Positions 25,213 to 33,745 are shown, numbered from the stretch's first letter. The stretch is 64,000 nt of DNA from CATOSP01 sp965216155 (GCA_965216155.1 CBDCFD010000006.1:1364001-1428000), one strand, 5' to 3'. The notes: a model not told the origin generated them from the letters alone. A program made the numbers and translations.

Positions 25213-26076
25213 ATGGTCCAGCCGTCTTTAATTTCCGCTGCTAGGACAAGATTCCACTCCGAACTCCTTGACTCGGTACTCACTACCGACAGGTCTGGCA
25301 TTCCAAGCAACGCGGACCGGGACAACAGGTTTAGCGTTGCTATAGCCCGAGGCATTGTTGAGCGGCTAGGCGCCAGTGCTTCCGCAGAGCGTTTGCCCGG
25401 CCACAGGTCCGGTTCCAGGTTCGAGCGTGCTTGCGAACAATTCGTCAACGATATATTCCTCTCGTTGGGCCATCTCAGGCCGGGAAACTGGACGGTAGCG
25501 CGGATTAACGTTAGGGATAAGATTGGCATTGCAAGATTTGAACAATACCAGCATCTCAGTGAGCTTGAGAGCTTGGCCAATAGCAACTCTGTGCTTGCTT
25601 CGGCTATTGGCAGCGATTACATCATCAGTCCTGACATCGTCATAAGCCGTGAGCCTGAGCCGGACGAAATTATCAACAATCAGCGCCAGGTTGTAGATTC
25701 ATCGTATGCCCTGCTCGCCAACCTGAGACGAAGAAACAATAGTCTCCCTATACTGCACGCCAGCATCTCGTGCAAGTGGACAATACGCAGCGACCGGGCC
25801 CAGAATGCGCGGTCTGAGGCCCTGAATCTCATCCGAAACCGGAAAGGGCGTTTGCCGCACATCGTAGTCGTAACCAGCGAACCTCTGCCCAGCCGCATCG
25901 CTTCCCTGGCCCTTGGGACCGGCGACATTGACTGCGTTTACCACTTCGCATTGCCGGAATTGCAAAATACAGTGCAGGAGTTGGACTACGGAGACTCGCA
26001 GGAAATGATGGAGATTATGATAAGCGGAAGAAGGCTCAGGGACATCAGTGACCTTCCTCTGGATTTGGCGGCATAG
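25213..26076 (+). CDS. NgoMIV-family type II restriction endonuclease
   Basis: The 287-residue protein follows NgoMIV along its full length: SNADRDNRF, SAERLPGHRSGSRFERACEQF, HLRPGNW, IGSDYIISPDIVISRE, LHASISCKWTIRSDRAQNAR, RKGRLPHIVVVTSEPLPSR and DISDLPLDLA. Residues E71, D141, S186, K188 and E202 fall where NgoMIV has its catalytic E70, D140, S185, K187 and E201. NgoMIV is a tetramer cutting GCCGGC, so that specificity is expected by homology. The ATG at 25213 is preferred to a TTG at 25168 because the family begins there. The active site looks intact while its methyltransferase is broken. Confidence 0.9.
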   Translation: MVQPSLISAARTRFHSELLDSVLTTDRSGIPSNADRDNRFSVAIARGIVERLGASASAERLPGHRSGSRFERACEQFVNDIFLSLGHLRPGNWTVARINVRDKIGIARFEQYQHLSELESLANSNSVLASAIGSDYIISPDIVISREPEPDEIINNQRQVVDSSYALLANLRRRNNSLPILHASISCKWTIRSDRAQNARSEALNLIRNRKGRLPHIVVVTSEPLPSRIASLALGTGDIDCVYHFALPELQNTVQELDYGDSQEMMEIMISGRRLRDISDLPLDLAA

Positions 26077-26083
26077 GCAAAGA

Positions 26084-26497
26084 ATGGCTGACAGGATTTC
26101 CGAAGAACGGCGCAGCTACAATATGCGCCGGATCAAAAGCTCAAATACCGGGGTTGAACTGAGCGTTCGGAAATTGATTCATGGGATGGGATACCGGTAC
26201 CGCCTGCACGTCCGAGCGCTTCCGGGGTCGCCCGACATCGTGTTTCCAGCCCGTCGCAAGGTCATTTTCGTTCACGGTTGTTTCTGGCATCAGCACACGT
26301 ACCCTCATTGTTCGGACAGCCGTCTTCCCAAGTCCAGGCAGGACTATTGGATTCCCAAACTCGAACGCACGCAAGAGCGGGACCGGGCTAATCAGCAAGA
26401 ACTCCTTGAAAGTGGATGGAAGTGTCTAATCGTTTGGGAGTGTGAACTCCGGGAGATGAACACTCTCGAGTCAAAAATCCAATGCTTTCTTGAATAA
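26084..26497 (+). CDS. vsr: Very short patch repair (Vsr) endonuclease
   Basis: The 137-residue protein shows the Vsr order: RRSYNMRRIKSSNTGVELSVRKLIHGMGYRYRLH, read in parts, LPGSPDIVFPARRKVIFVHGCFWHQH with the catalytic Asp, and a C-terminal DYWIPKLERTQERD, ending WKCLIVWECEL. Zinc-ligand Cys and His are present in GCFWHQHTYPHC. Vsr nicks T:G mismatches created by deamination of 5-methylcytosine. Its presence beside a C5 methyltransferase is typical. It starts 8 bases after the endonuclease stop, so the genes are co-transcribed. Confidence 0.93.
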   Translation: MADRISEERRSYNMRRIKSSNTGVELSVRKLIHGMGYRYRLHVRALPGSPDIVFPARRKVIFVHGCFWHQHTYPHCSDSRLPKSRQDYWIPKLERTQERDRANQQELLESGWKCLIVWECELREMNTLESKIQCFLE

Positions 26498-26510
26498 CGC
26501 TCCGATCCCT

Positions 26511-26708
26511 CTACCCCGTCGCTTCAGCCTTGAGCAGGAATCCAGAATCGTCCACAGCCAGTAATGAGCCTTCCCTGTAGCGTTCCCGGATTCCGGGTCT
26601 CGGACATTCCCAATTGACCGCACGTAGGCGGCGCGCTATGATTGCCGGGAGCCTTCCAGTCCCGGTGACGCCGTGAAGAGATCTATTTCCAGGATGTTCC
26701 GGCCGCAT
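26511..26708 (-). CDS. Possible small hypothetical protein
   Basis: A 65-codon frame convergent with vsr ends IRERYREGSLLAVDDSGFLLKAEATG, read in parts, which looks protein-like, but the first half is rich in arginine and glycine as expected of a shadow frame. There is no ribosome site. It may be the remnant of a larger gene. Confidence 0.25.
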   Translation of the reverse strand: MRPEHPGNRSLHGVTGTGRLPAIIARRLRAVNWECPRPGIRERYREGSLLAVDDSGFLLKAEATG

Positions 26709-26758
26709 GACCGGAACAGTTTCCCAAGGGTGGCTGGAACCCGAAGAGGAGAAGCGAT

Positions 26759-26914
26759 ATGTGCCTGAGTTGTGGATGCGGTGAACCAGACGATAATCAT
26801 GGCGATGAGCGGCATATCATCCTTGCGGATCTGCAAGCGGCAGCCGAGGCGGCGGAGATTAGCGCCGAGGAGGCCGCCAACAATATAGTCGCAGCGCTGA
26901 ACGCCGGCGAGTAA
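26759..26914 (+). CDS. Cys-rich microprotein MCLSCGCG
   Basis: This 51-residue protein begins MCLSCGCGEPDDNHGDERHI, where C-x2-C-x-C plus two histidines could hold a metal, and continues as an amphipathic alanine/glutamate-rich helix ending NNIVAALNAGE. The start has GAGGAG seven bases upstream, so I regard it as a genuine gene despite its size. Similar short MCL-x-C-G-C-G proteins occur in environmental bacteria as far as I recall, without known function. It stands alone between vsr and a DUF2231 gene. Confidence 0.7.
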   Translation: MCLSCGCGEPDDNHGDERHIILADLQAAAEAAEISAEEAANNIVAALNAGE

Positions 26915-26992
26915 GGATAATTGTAACAAGGACGCGGTCCTGATCGAGGGTCACAAGCGAGCCGGTGAAGAGCGGTTTGATGTGACGCAAAC

Positions 26993-27523
26993 ATGAGCAT
27001 TAAAGATGTTTTACAAGGTAAGCCATTGGGGCATCCCAGCCACCCCATGTTTGTCCACTTTCCAACCGCCCTTTTCCCGACGAGCCTGCTCTTTGATATT
27101 CTTTCTTGGGTATTCGCACAGCCCGAGCTGGTAATCGCGGCTTTCTACAACATTGTCGTTGGCCTCCTTGGGGCTTTGCTGGCAATGGTTACCGGGTTCG
27201 TGGACTATTTTGGCATGGTATCGGGCTCTCGCAAGCGCCGGGTAACCACTTGGCACATGCTGGCCAACCTGTCGCTAATGCTGGTCTTTGCTTTGAGCCT
27301 CGCGCTCAGGGTCCCGGACTTGGACGCAAGCCGGACTCCTCAACTCCCTTTGGCGCTCTCCCTCCTGGGTATGCCCCTTCTTTTGGTGGGAAATTACTTC
27401 GGCGCAGAGCTGGTGTACCGGATGGGGATGAGGGTTAACACCGGCAGGCTCCGTGAAGCTCCATTGCTCCACAGAGTGGTGTCCAGTGTCCAAAGCAGAT
27501 TCAGACCCAGACCGTCGGCCTGA
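26993..27523 (+). CDS. DUF2231 family membrane protein
   Basis: The 176-residue protein begins LGHPSHPMFVHFPTALFP, the conserved HP-x-HP-x-x-VHFP-x-x-L entry of DUF2231. It has four predicted membrane helices at roughly residues 25-42, 48-72, 90-105 and 118-137. The histidines in the entry segment suggest haem or metal binding at the membrane, but the family is uncharacterised. A typical ribosome site is absent. The next gene starts 40 bases downstream. Confidence 0.8.
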   Translation: MSIKDVLQGKPLGHPSHPMFVHFPTALFPTSLLFDILSWVFAQPELVIAAFYNIVVGLLGALLAMVTGFVDYFGMVSGSRKRRVTTWHMLANLSLMLVFALSLALRVPDLDASRTPQLPLALSLLGMPLLLVGNYFGAELVYRMGMRVNTGRLREAPLLHRVVSSVQSRFRPRPSA

Positions 27524-27563
27524 AGACCGGTCTACGGGCCAGATAGAGAGGGGCTTTGACTTC

Positions 27564-28745
27564 ATGCCCGACCTGAAGCGCACCGCTGCCATCGCCGGTA
27601 TCCATGAGCATGTGACACGGTATGCACCGGACAAGAGCGAGCTTCAAATCCAGGGTGAAAGCGTCATCAAGGCTTTGGCCGACGCAGGACTGACCAAGCA
27701 GGACGTTGATGGCTTGCTCACCGCCTCAAGCTCCGCCCGCAACAGCGGCCTCAACCTAGCCGATTACCTGAACATGTACCCCAGTTACGTGGACAACACC
27801 ACGGTTGGCGGCGGGTCGTTTGAGTTTCACCTGTCCCACTGTCTCAACGCCATTGCCGCCGGGCGGATGAACTGCGCCGTTATCACCTACAGCAGTCTGG
27901 CGAGGTCCGGCGGCGTCTCGGTGGGGACCGGGGGCGTGGGCCGGTTTGGACACCCCAGGTTGGAACCGTCGCCGGACAGCTTCGAGGAGCTTTATGGACT
28001 GACCACGGTGGGGCTTTACGCCATGATCGCCCAACGGCACATGCACCTTTACGGCACGACCTCGGAGCAACTCGCCGAGATTGCCGTGGCGGTGCGGCAC
28101 CATGCCTCCATGAATCCTGAAGCGTTGTTCCGCAACCCGATCACCGTAGAAGACATCGTCAACTCCCGGATGATCTCCTCACCGCTGCACCTGCCCGATT
28201 GTTGCGTGATTACCGACGGCGGGGGCGCGGTGGTAGTGGCCTCGGCGGAGGTCGCCCGCAACTGCCGGCACACTCCGGTCTGGGTGTTGGGCGCAGGAGA
28301 AGCGGTGGCCCACCAGGGCGCGGGCAAACGGGACCTGCAATACATCGCGGCCCGCCAGAGCCACGGACCCGCCTTTGCCATGGCCGGGGTTACTCACGAA
28401 GATATTGACATGGCGATGATCTACGATTCCTTCACCATAACGGTCCTGGAGACACTGGAAGACCTGGGGTTTTGCGAGAAGGGTGAGGGCGGTGATTTCG
28501 TGTCGGGCGGGAGGATAAGAATCGGCGGGGAGTTGCCGATAAACACCGACGGAGGCGGACTCTCTTCCAACCACCCGGGAATGCGCGGCATATTCCTGCT
28601 GATGGAAGCGACCCGCCAGCTCAGGCGCCAGTTCGAAGGGACGCCCAGGCAGGTGCCCAATTGCAACATAGCGTTGTGCCACGGCACTGGAGGCGCGCTG
28701 GGCACACGTCATAGCGGCGGTACGGCCATACTGGGGAGGGATTAG
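27564..28745 (+). CDS. Thiolase family protein (SCP-x/acetyl-CoA acetyltransferase-like)
   Basis: A 393-residue non-canonical thiolase: IAGIHEHVTRYAPDKSELQI, ALADAGLTKQDVDGLLTA, the region SHCLNAIAAGRMNCAVI, DMAMIYDSFTITVLETLEDLGFC and the glycine-rich NIALCHGTGGALGTRHSGGT. The C-terminal Cys-His-Gly motif is present. Proteins of this subgroup always travel with a DUF35/OB-fold partner, and one follows immediately, so the pair likely forms a complex that cleaves or condenses an acyl-CoA, as in steroid side-chain or 3-hydroxy-3-methylglutaryl-CoA synthesis. The start at 27564 is the first sensible ATG after a GAGAGGGG stretch. Confidence 0.85.
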   Translation: MPDLKRTAAIAGIHEHVTRYAPDKSELQIQGESVIKALADAGLTKQDVDGLLTASSSARNSGLNLADYLNMYPSYVDNTTVGGGSFEFHLSHCLNAIAAGRMNCAVITYSSLARSGGVSVGTGGVGRFGHPRLEPSPDSFEELYGLTTVGLYAMIAQRHMHLYGTTSEQLAEIAVAVRHHASMNPEALFRNPITVEDIVNSRMISSPLHLPDCCVITDGGGAVVVASAEVARNCRHTPVWVLGAGEAVAHQGAGKRDLQYIAARQSHGPAFAMAGVTHEDIDMAMIYDSFTITVLETLEDLGFCEKGEGGDFVSGGRIRIGGELPINTDGGGLSSNHPGMRGIFLLMEATRQLRRQFEGTPRQVPNCNIALCHGTGGALGTRHSGGTAILGRD

Positions 28746-28748
28746 ACC

Positions 28749-29159
28749 ATGCCTGACTGGAACAAGCCCCTGCCGACAGTTTCCGGCGAGACCAAGTCCT
28801 TTTGGGATGCGTGCCGCAGAGGCCAGCTATTGATACAGAAGTGCGACCGGTGCGATGAATACCAGTTTTACCCGCGGGGCATTTGCGCCAATTGCTGGTC
28901 GGAAGATATCAGGTGGGTGACCGCCACCGGAAAAGGCACGGTATGGACCTACACCGTGACCTACCAGAACCGCACGCCCGGATTCGCCGAAGACGTGCCC
29001 TATGTCCTGGCCCTGGTGGAACTGGAAGAAGGTGTGCGGATGTTTACCAACATTATCGAGTGCCCGCCCAGGGACGTCACTATTGGGATGCCGGTGGAGG
29101 TCACGTTCGTCCAGGCTACCAACCAGATATCTGTGCCGTACTTCAAACCGGCTGGGTAG
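28749..29159 (+). CDS. Zn-ribbon domain OB-fold protein (DUF35)
   Basis: The 136-residue protein contains the rubredoxin-like zinc ribbon LLIQKCDRCDEYQFYPRGICANCWSED, in parts, with two C-x2-C pairs, followed by an OB-fold strand set, GKGTVWTYTVTYQNRTPGF through VTFVQA. It lies 3 bases after the thiolase stop codon. Such DUF35 proteins bind thiolase partners and channel CoA substrates between active sites. The arrangement argues that both genes act together on an acyl-CoA. Confidence 0.9.
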   Translation: MPDWNKPLPTVSGETKSFWDACRRGQLLIQKCDRCDEYQFYPRGICANCWSEDIRWVTATGKGTVWTYTVTYQNRTPGFAEDVPYVLALVELEEGVRMFTNIIECPPRDVTIGMPVEVTFVQATNQISVPYFKPAG

Positions 29160-29175
29160 CTGATCGGGGTTCTTA

Positions 29176-29481
29176 ATGGCCACATACAGCATCAAAGAGT
29201 TCAAGGCCAAGGCGAGCGAAATCCTCCGGGGTCTCAAGGAGGGCGAGGAAGTAATTATCACGCGCCGTGGGAAGCCTTGCGGCAGGCTCACGACGATCAA
29301 GCAGGATGCCCCTCCCCGGTCCAAGCCGTCGCTAGGCACGCTCAGGGGATCCCTGACCGACCTACCAGATGCGACCTACGAAGACTTCCTGGAGGTTAAC
29401 CGGATATGGGAGCCTCGCGATCCCATGTCCGGTGAGGGCGAACGCTTCGGAAGTAGATGGTCCGGCGCGGTTCGTGCTTGA
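29176..29481 (+). CDS. Phd/YefM-type antitoxin
   Basis: The 101-residue product begins TYSIKEFKAKASEILRGLKEGEEVIITRRGKPCGRL, in parts, the conserved Phd/YefM dimerisation and DNA-binding domain. Its C-terminal half should wrap around a PIN or RelE-type toxin. Directly downstream only a broken VapC-like sequence remains, so this is an orphan antitoxin. The last residues after DPMSGEGER may derive from an altered stop codon region overlapping the old toxin start. It may still autoregulate. Confidence 0.82.
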   Translation: MATYSIKEFKAKASEILRGLKEGEEVIITRRGKPCGRLTTIKQDAPPRSKPSLGTLRGSLTDLPDATYEDFLEVNRIWEPRDPMSGEGERFGSRWSGAVRA

Positions 29482-29679
29482 TACCCTGCCCTGTAGTGGT
29501 ATCTGAGGGCTCCCGAACGTCTTACGCCTGCCGCATCATCGGTATGCAGGCTAGCTGAAACCGGAAATGCGGCACTCATAGCGCCAGCGATTACTGTAGC
29601 CGAGTTCTACTACGTCTCAGTGAAGCTGGGGCAGGCCTTTGCGCCGTCGGATTTGTTGGAGAATTTGGCCGGGATATAG
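29432..29679 (+). pseudogene. VapC-like PIN toxin remnant
   Basis: One frame from a GTG at 29432 gives ARFVLDT, the typical first strand and Asp of a PIN domain, then stops. Another frame from about 29510 gives PERLTPAASSVCRLAETGNA and ALIAPAITVAEFYYVSVKLG, where AITVAEFYYV carries the second acidic residue of PIN domains, and ends at 29679. The pieces are in the right order but in different frames, with much of the C-terminal part missing. It follows the Phd antitoxin as a toxin should. Confidence 0.6.
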
Positions 29680-29730
29680 GTTTCCGCTTCCCCTCAAATG
29701 GTGACTGTGTGGTAAGTCCGGCCGACGCCC

Positions 29731-30522
29731 CTACATCACCGACCTGACCAACCCACCGTCCACCAGGATGGTTGTCCCGGTGATGTAGCTGGACTTGGTG
29801 GAGGCGAGGAAGGCCACCAGGTTGGCAAGCTCCACCGGTTGCCCTACGCGGCCCAGGGCCGTTTCCGAGGCGCGTTGGGCAAGGGCTTCTTCCACCGGAA
29901 TCCCAAGCTCGTTGGCGCGGGAGGTGACGTTGGATAGCATCCGGTCGCTGAGGATGGAGCCGGGGCAAACGTTGTTGACCAGTATGTTGTCTCGTCCAAC
30001 TTCGTCGGCCAGGCTCTTGGCCCAGGCAACCACACCCATGCGGGTAGCGCCGGACAATGCAAGGTTGTCTATAGGCTGGTAGACGGTGCTGGCCAGGATG
30101 TTGATGATGCGCCCGCCTCCCTGGTTCCGCAGGTGGGGAAGGGCCTCGCGGGACATGCGGGCGAAGAACAGGAGCGACCGTTGCACGGCCACAGCCCATT
30201 GGTCTTCGTTGGCAGTGGCGGCCCTGGCCAGGGGCGGCCCGCCTGAGTTGTTGACCATGATGTCGAGGCGGCCGAAGCGCTCCACGGTGGCCGAGACCAG
30301 GTCAATGATGGTCGAGTTGCTGTCCAGGTCGCCGGGAAAGGACATTACCTCGCCACCCGTTGACCCACGAATTTCGTCCGCAGCGGCGTCCAGGTCTGCT
30401 TGGGTGCGGCTGCACATAGCCACCTTGACGCCTTCCTGGGCCAGGACCTCGGCGCAGGCCCGGCCCAGGCCCTTGCTCGCTCCTCCGATGATGGCGACTT
30501 TGCCTTGAAGCTCCAAGTCCAT
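29731..30522 (-). CDS. SDR family oxidoreductase
   Basis: A 263-residue classical short-chain dehydrogenase. It opens MDLELQGKVAIIGGASKGLGRACAEVL, whose GGASKGLG is the cofactor loop, has NNSGG in place of NNAGG, and ends with TTILVDGGLVRSVM. The catalytic triad appears altered: LASTVYQPIDNLALSGATRM lies where Ser and Y-x-x-x-K are expected, with Y in VYQ but a different spacing. This resembles the atypical SDRs that carry NL-x-x-S-x-x-R. The start at 30522 is used because it aligns with the family; no strong ribosome site is visible. Confidence 0.85.
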   Translation of the reverse strand: MDLELQGKVAIIGGASKGLGRACAEVLAQEGVKVAMCSRTQADLDAAADEIRGSTGGEVMSFPGDLDSNSTIIDLVSATVERFGRLDIMVNNSGGPPLARAATANEDQWAVAVQRSLLFFARMSREALPHLRNQGGGRIINILASTVYQPIDNLALSGATRMGVVAWAKSLADEVGRDNILVNNVCPGSILSDRMLSNVTSRANELGIPVEEALAQRASETALGRVGQPVELANLVAFLASTKSSYITGTTILVDGGLVRSVM

Positions 30523-30711
30523 ACGAACGCCCCCACTCCGGCCCCTCCCCAACGGAAGAGGTAACTCGACTAGACGCCCCGGATTATAGCAGAGCGCCCG
30601 GGCCCGGCCAATTGCCCCGGCGGACGTTGACGACAGTTGCCGGTTGACCCATTCTTGGGACTGCTCTACGCTTAGAGGACATTACACTTCACGGGTTTGC
30701 TGAGGGGAGAG

Positions 30712-31005
30712 ATGCCAGACTACTCGTTGATACTGAGAAAGCCGTACCCAGTCAAAATCCGATGTCTGAGAATAAGCAAGGGCGTAACGGACGTCGAGAG
30801 GGAGGTGCGGATAGACTGGGAGGGCCGCAACATAGGCGTGTTTGCGCCGATTGACGCCATTGACTTCGAACAACAGTCCCTGGAAGTGTTGGTGTTCGAT
30901 GACGGCGGCGAAAAGATTATTTTCCGAATGCCTGGGGAAGCGTTGAACACCGGGGAGCAACTTTGGGCGTCGAGAGAATGGTTGGAGCGTTCCAAGGTAG
31001 AATGA
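30712..31005 (+). CDS. Hypothetical protein coupled to dCTP deaminase
   Basis: The 97-residue protein, MPDYSLILRKPYPVKIRCLR to EWLERSKVE, is rich in beta strands and contains IDAIDFEQQSLEVLVFDDGG. I do not recognise its family. Its TGA stop overlaps the ATG of the dCTP deaminase-like gene in an ATGA junction, so translation is coupled and a related role is possible. A GAGGGGAG stretch precedes the start, closer than usual. Confidence 0.6.
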   Translation: MPDYSLILRKPYPVKIRCLRISKGVTDVEREVRIDWEGRNIGVFAPIDAIDFEQQSLEVLVFDDGGEKIIFRMPGEALNTGEQLWASREWLERSKVE

Positions 31006-31544
31006 GGCTGGCGGCAAGCGAAATTGTCCGTGAATTAGAAGCCGGGAACCTGGTGATTGACCCGGAGGTTGACCAGGAGCTAATCACGGGTAGTTCAATA
31101 GACTTGTCCCTGTCGGAAACGTTTTACTCCTTTCAGGCGGCTTTAAGCGACTTGGAACAGGCCGGTATCGCAGGAGCAATCGACCTTCAACAGTATGATT
31201 GGCCAAATTTCATCCGGCGGTTCGGACAAGAAATCACCATATCCGGCAACGAATACCTGGACATTCCACGTCAGCAGTTGATTCTTGGGTACACCAGGGA
31301 GAGGGTAACGTTGCCGCAGCATTTGGGCGGTCGAGTTGAAGGCAAGAGCAGCATCGCCCGAATCGGGCTATTCATTCACATATCCGCCCCGACGATACAT
31401 CCGGGATTCCGCAACAAGATAATGCTGGAGTTCTACAACGTAGGGCCGCTGCCCACCCGGGTCCGCGCCGGAGACCTTATCTGCCAGCTAATCCTGGGGC
31501 GGCTTGAGGGAGTCGGCATCTACGAAGGGCAATTCCAGTCTTGA
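31002..31544 (+). CDS. dcd: dCTP deaminase / dUTPase-like protein
   Basis: This 180-residue protein shows the trimeric dUTPase/dCTP deaminase fold: GSSIDLSLSETFY near residue 29, YLDIPRQQLILGYTRERVTLP, GRVEGKSSIARIGLFIH with the catalytic-region SSIAR, then APTIHPGF and RVRAGDLICQLI. dCTP deaminase makes dUTP for thymidylate synthesis; bifunctional versions give dUMP. An insertion near residues 35-75 (FQAALSDLEQAG...) makes it unlike the shortest forms. The ATG overlaps the upstream stop codon. Confidence 0.82.
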   Translation: MRLAASEIVRELEAGNLVIDPEVDQELITGSSIDLSLSETFYSFQAALSDLEQAGIAGAIDLQQYDWPNFIRRFGQEITISGNEYLDIPRQQLILGYTRERVTLPQHLGGRVEGKSSIARIGLFIHISAPTIHPGFRNKIMLEFYNVGPLPTRVRAGDLICQLILGRLEGVGIYEGQFQS

Positions 31545-31565
31545 ACGTCCGAATTATCCAGCGGT

Positions 31566-32525
31566 TTGGCCGGTGAAGTAGCCTTGTACTCTTTCGACGA
31601 TGCGTTAGCCCGGGAAATCGAACGCCACGCGGTGGAGTTGGCCCGGGGCGCGGGCCGTATTCTGGCCGGGCATTTCGGCGGGCAGATTGTTGTTGAGTAC
31701 AAGGACGACAAGGAGCGCGACCCGGTTACGACCGCGGACAAGGCCACGCAGCAGTACCTTACGGACGAAATTACCCGGCGCTTCCCGGACCACGGCATCC
31801 TCGGCGAGGAAGCCACCAAGGAGGAAAGGGAGTCGGAGGCCCCGGCGCGGGATATTCTGTGGGTTCTCGACCCCTTGGACGGCACCACCAACTTCCTGAA
31901 CGGCCTGCCGGTGTTCGCCTCGTCCATCGGGGTCATGTACCGGGGCTGGCTTGTGGCGGGGGCGCTCTATCTGCCGTGGCCCAATGACGGCGGCGGGTGC
32001 GTGCTGCACTGCCGCAAGGGCGGCGGTTGTTTCGCCGACGGCGCCCCGGTATCGGTGTACGAGACGCAGGAGCCGGTACCCAACCGGCTGATTGGAGTAC
32101 CCGGCTATTTCGGCGTCGCCAACCGTTTCTCCAAGCGGCTGGCGGGCAAGGCCGGCGAACCCCGCACCACGGGAAGCATCGCCTACGAACTGGCGATGAC
32201 GGCCCGTGGGGTGATGCAGTACACGATCATCGGAGCGCCGAGGCTGTGGGACATGGCTGCCGGAACGCTGGCCGTAATCGAGGCGGGCGGCACGGTAATG
32301 ACCCGCTTTCGCGGCGAACGCCAATGGCATCCCCTGGAGAACCTGGTGCCTTCATGGGACGAAAAGACGCCTACCATGAAGGAGCTACGCAACTGGGTTG
32401 CGCCGCTGGTAGCGGGGAACCACCACCTGGCTCCGCTGGTGGCGCAAAACCTGCGCCGGCACTTCAGCCTGAAGGCGAAGCTGCGGCCGGTGATGAGAGC
32501 GTTGCGGGGGCGGAAGCAGAGGTAA
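31566..32525 (+). CDS. Inositol monophosphatase family protein
   Basis: The 319-residue protein contains the metal-binding motifs of the IMPase superfamily: DPVTTADKATQQYL, ILGEEATKEE (Glu ligand), WVLDPLDGTTNFLNGLP (the DPxDGT motif), and the late GAPRLWDMAAGTLAVIEAGG, where WD-x-A-A is the last signature. Such Mg-dependent phosphatases act on inositol phosphate, fructose bisphosphate or PAP. A C-terminal basic tail, LKAKLRPVMRALRGRKQR, is extra. The start is unclear: I use the TTG at 31566, because no ATG with a ribosome site fits. Confidence 0.87.
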   Translation: MAGEVALYSFDDALAREIERHAVELARGAGRILAGHFGGQIVVEYKDDKERDPVTTADKATQQYLTDEITRRFPDHGILGEEATKEERESEAPARDILWVLDPLDGTTNFLNGLPVFASSIGVMYRGWLVAGALYLPWPNDGGGCVLHCRKGGGCFADGAPVSVYETQEPVPNRLIGVPGYFGVANRFSKRLAGKAGEPRTTGSIAYELAMTARGVMQYTIIGAPRLWDMAAGTLAVIEAGGTVMTRFRGERQWHPLENLVPSWDEKTPTMKELRNWVAPLVAGNHHLAPLVAQNLRRHFSLKAKLRPVMRALRGRKQR

Positions 32526-32528
32526 GAG

Positions 32529-33585
32529 ATGCCGCAAACGATACGATTGTGGGAAGTAACGCCACAGAACACCCTTTCGGAGATTCTCAGAGGTCCAATC
32601 AATATGGAACATGATCTGGAGGATTGGCTGGAAAGTGATATTTCCATGCTTGATGGAAATCTGCTGGTAATCGGACGGCAGGTGCAGACGGACTTTGGCA
32701 AGAAAATTGACCTACTTTGCTTAGACTCGGTTGGCAATCTTGTGGTCGTAGAGCTCAAGAAGAGCAAGACACCTTGGGAGGTAGCTGCCCAAGCGTTGGA
32801 CTACGCTTCGTGGGTACAGGGCCTTTCGACCGAGCGAATCCAAGGGATAGCGGCTGGGTATTCAGGCATATCAGGTTCGCTGGATCAAGCCTTTGAGGAG
32901 AAGTTTGAAGCCTCGTTGCCGGAAACTCTGAATCAGGGACACCGATCTCTGATTATTGCCGAGTCACTGGACGACAGTACGGAACGCATAGTCCGATACT
33001 TGTCGGACTATGCGTACCAATCAACGTAGCCACCGTGCAACACTTCAAGGCCGAAGACGGGCGAGAGGTTGTGGCACAGGTCTTCTGATCGAGCCAGAAT
33101 TGGCCATGTCGAGACCGCAGCCTATTTCAAAGGGGCCCCAATATGTGAAGGCTAGTGATATGGAAGCTCTTGCCGACGAACAAGAAGTTGGTTCCCTATA
33201 CCGCCGACTAAGGGATGGATGGTCTGGACCAAAGAGCGGATCGTCTCACAAGCTATACAAGGCTTCCTTTGGTAGCAAAAGTCTCGGGTTTCAGGTGAAG
33301 ATCGAGGAAAGGATAGCGGCGGTATTGGTTGTAGAGGTTGGGCAGAGTGAGAAAAACATTGGCTTGAAGTTTCGACTAAACGGCACACGACTGATGGCTG
33401 TATTTGGTTTAGACGAATCTCAACTTTGCAGCTACTTACCCAACAGTAGGGAGGAAATGCCCAATGGTGAATGGAATGGAGCAACATCAGAAGAAATAGC
33501 CAACTGGTATGGCTTCAAGGGCTACTTCCGCACCACCGACGAGATCGACAAGTTCCTGGGACTGCTCAAGGGGCCTCAAGCTTAG
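32529..33585 (+). pseudogene. NucS/DUF91-like PD-(D/E)XK nuclease, two frameshifts
   Basis: The first frame encodes EHDLEDWLESDISMLDGNLLVIGRQVQT, in parts, then KKIDLLCLDSVGNLVVVELKKSK, where D and E-L-K form a PD-(D/E)XK active site as in NucS/DUF91 nucleases. Near 33010 the frame changes; the next segment reads VPINVATVQHFKAEDGREVV, a sequence normally continuous with IVRYLSD. At about 33085 a second shift leads to LIEPELAMSRPQ and a C-terminal domain ending at 33585. Each shift can be repaired by one base. Homologues with this C-terminal region are common, but the function is not known. Confidence 0.7.
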
Positions 33586-33601
33586 TCACATCGGCTGGCC
33601 G

Positions 33602-33745
33602 TTACTTCCGCAGGGCGTTTACCGGGACCAGCTTTTCCGCTACCGGGTCTATACCCAAGCCCAGAACTTACAAGATCGTTGAACCCATCAACGGAGCCGC
33701 CTCATCAGAGGCAAAGAATACCTGGGCAACCGGCAAAGGGCATTG
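33602..33745 (-). pseudogene. Truncated third aspartyl protease copy
   Basis: Reading the minus strand gives AQVFFASDEAAPLMGSTIL, a stop, then VLGLGIDPVAEKLVPVNALRK and the terminal stop at 33604-33602. This matches the C-terminal half of the two complete proteases upstream, with a TAA where they have a glutamate codon. The N-terminal DTGS half is absent. Confidence 0.75.
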
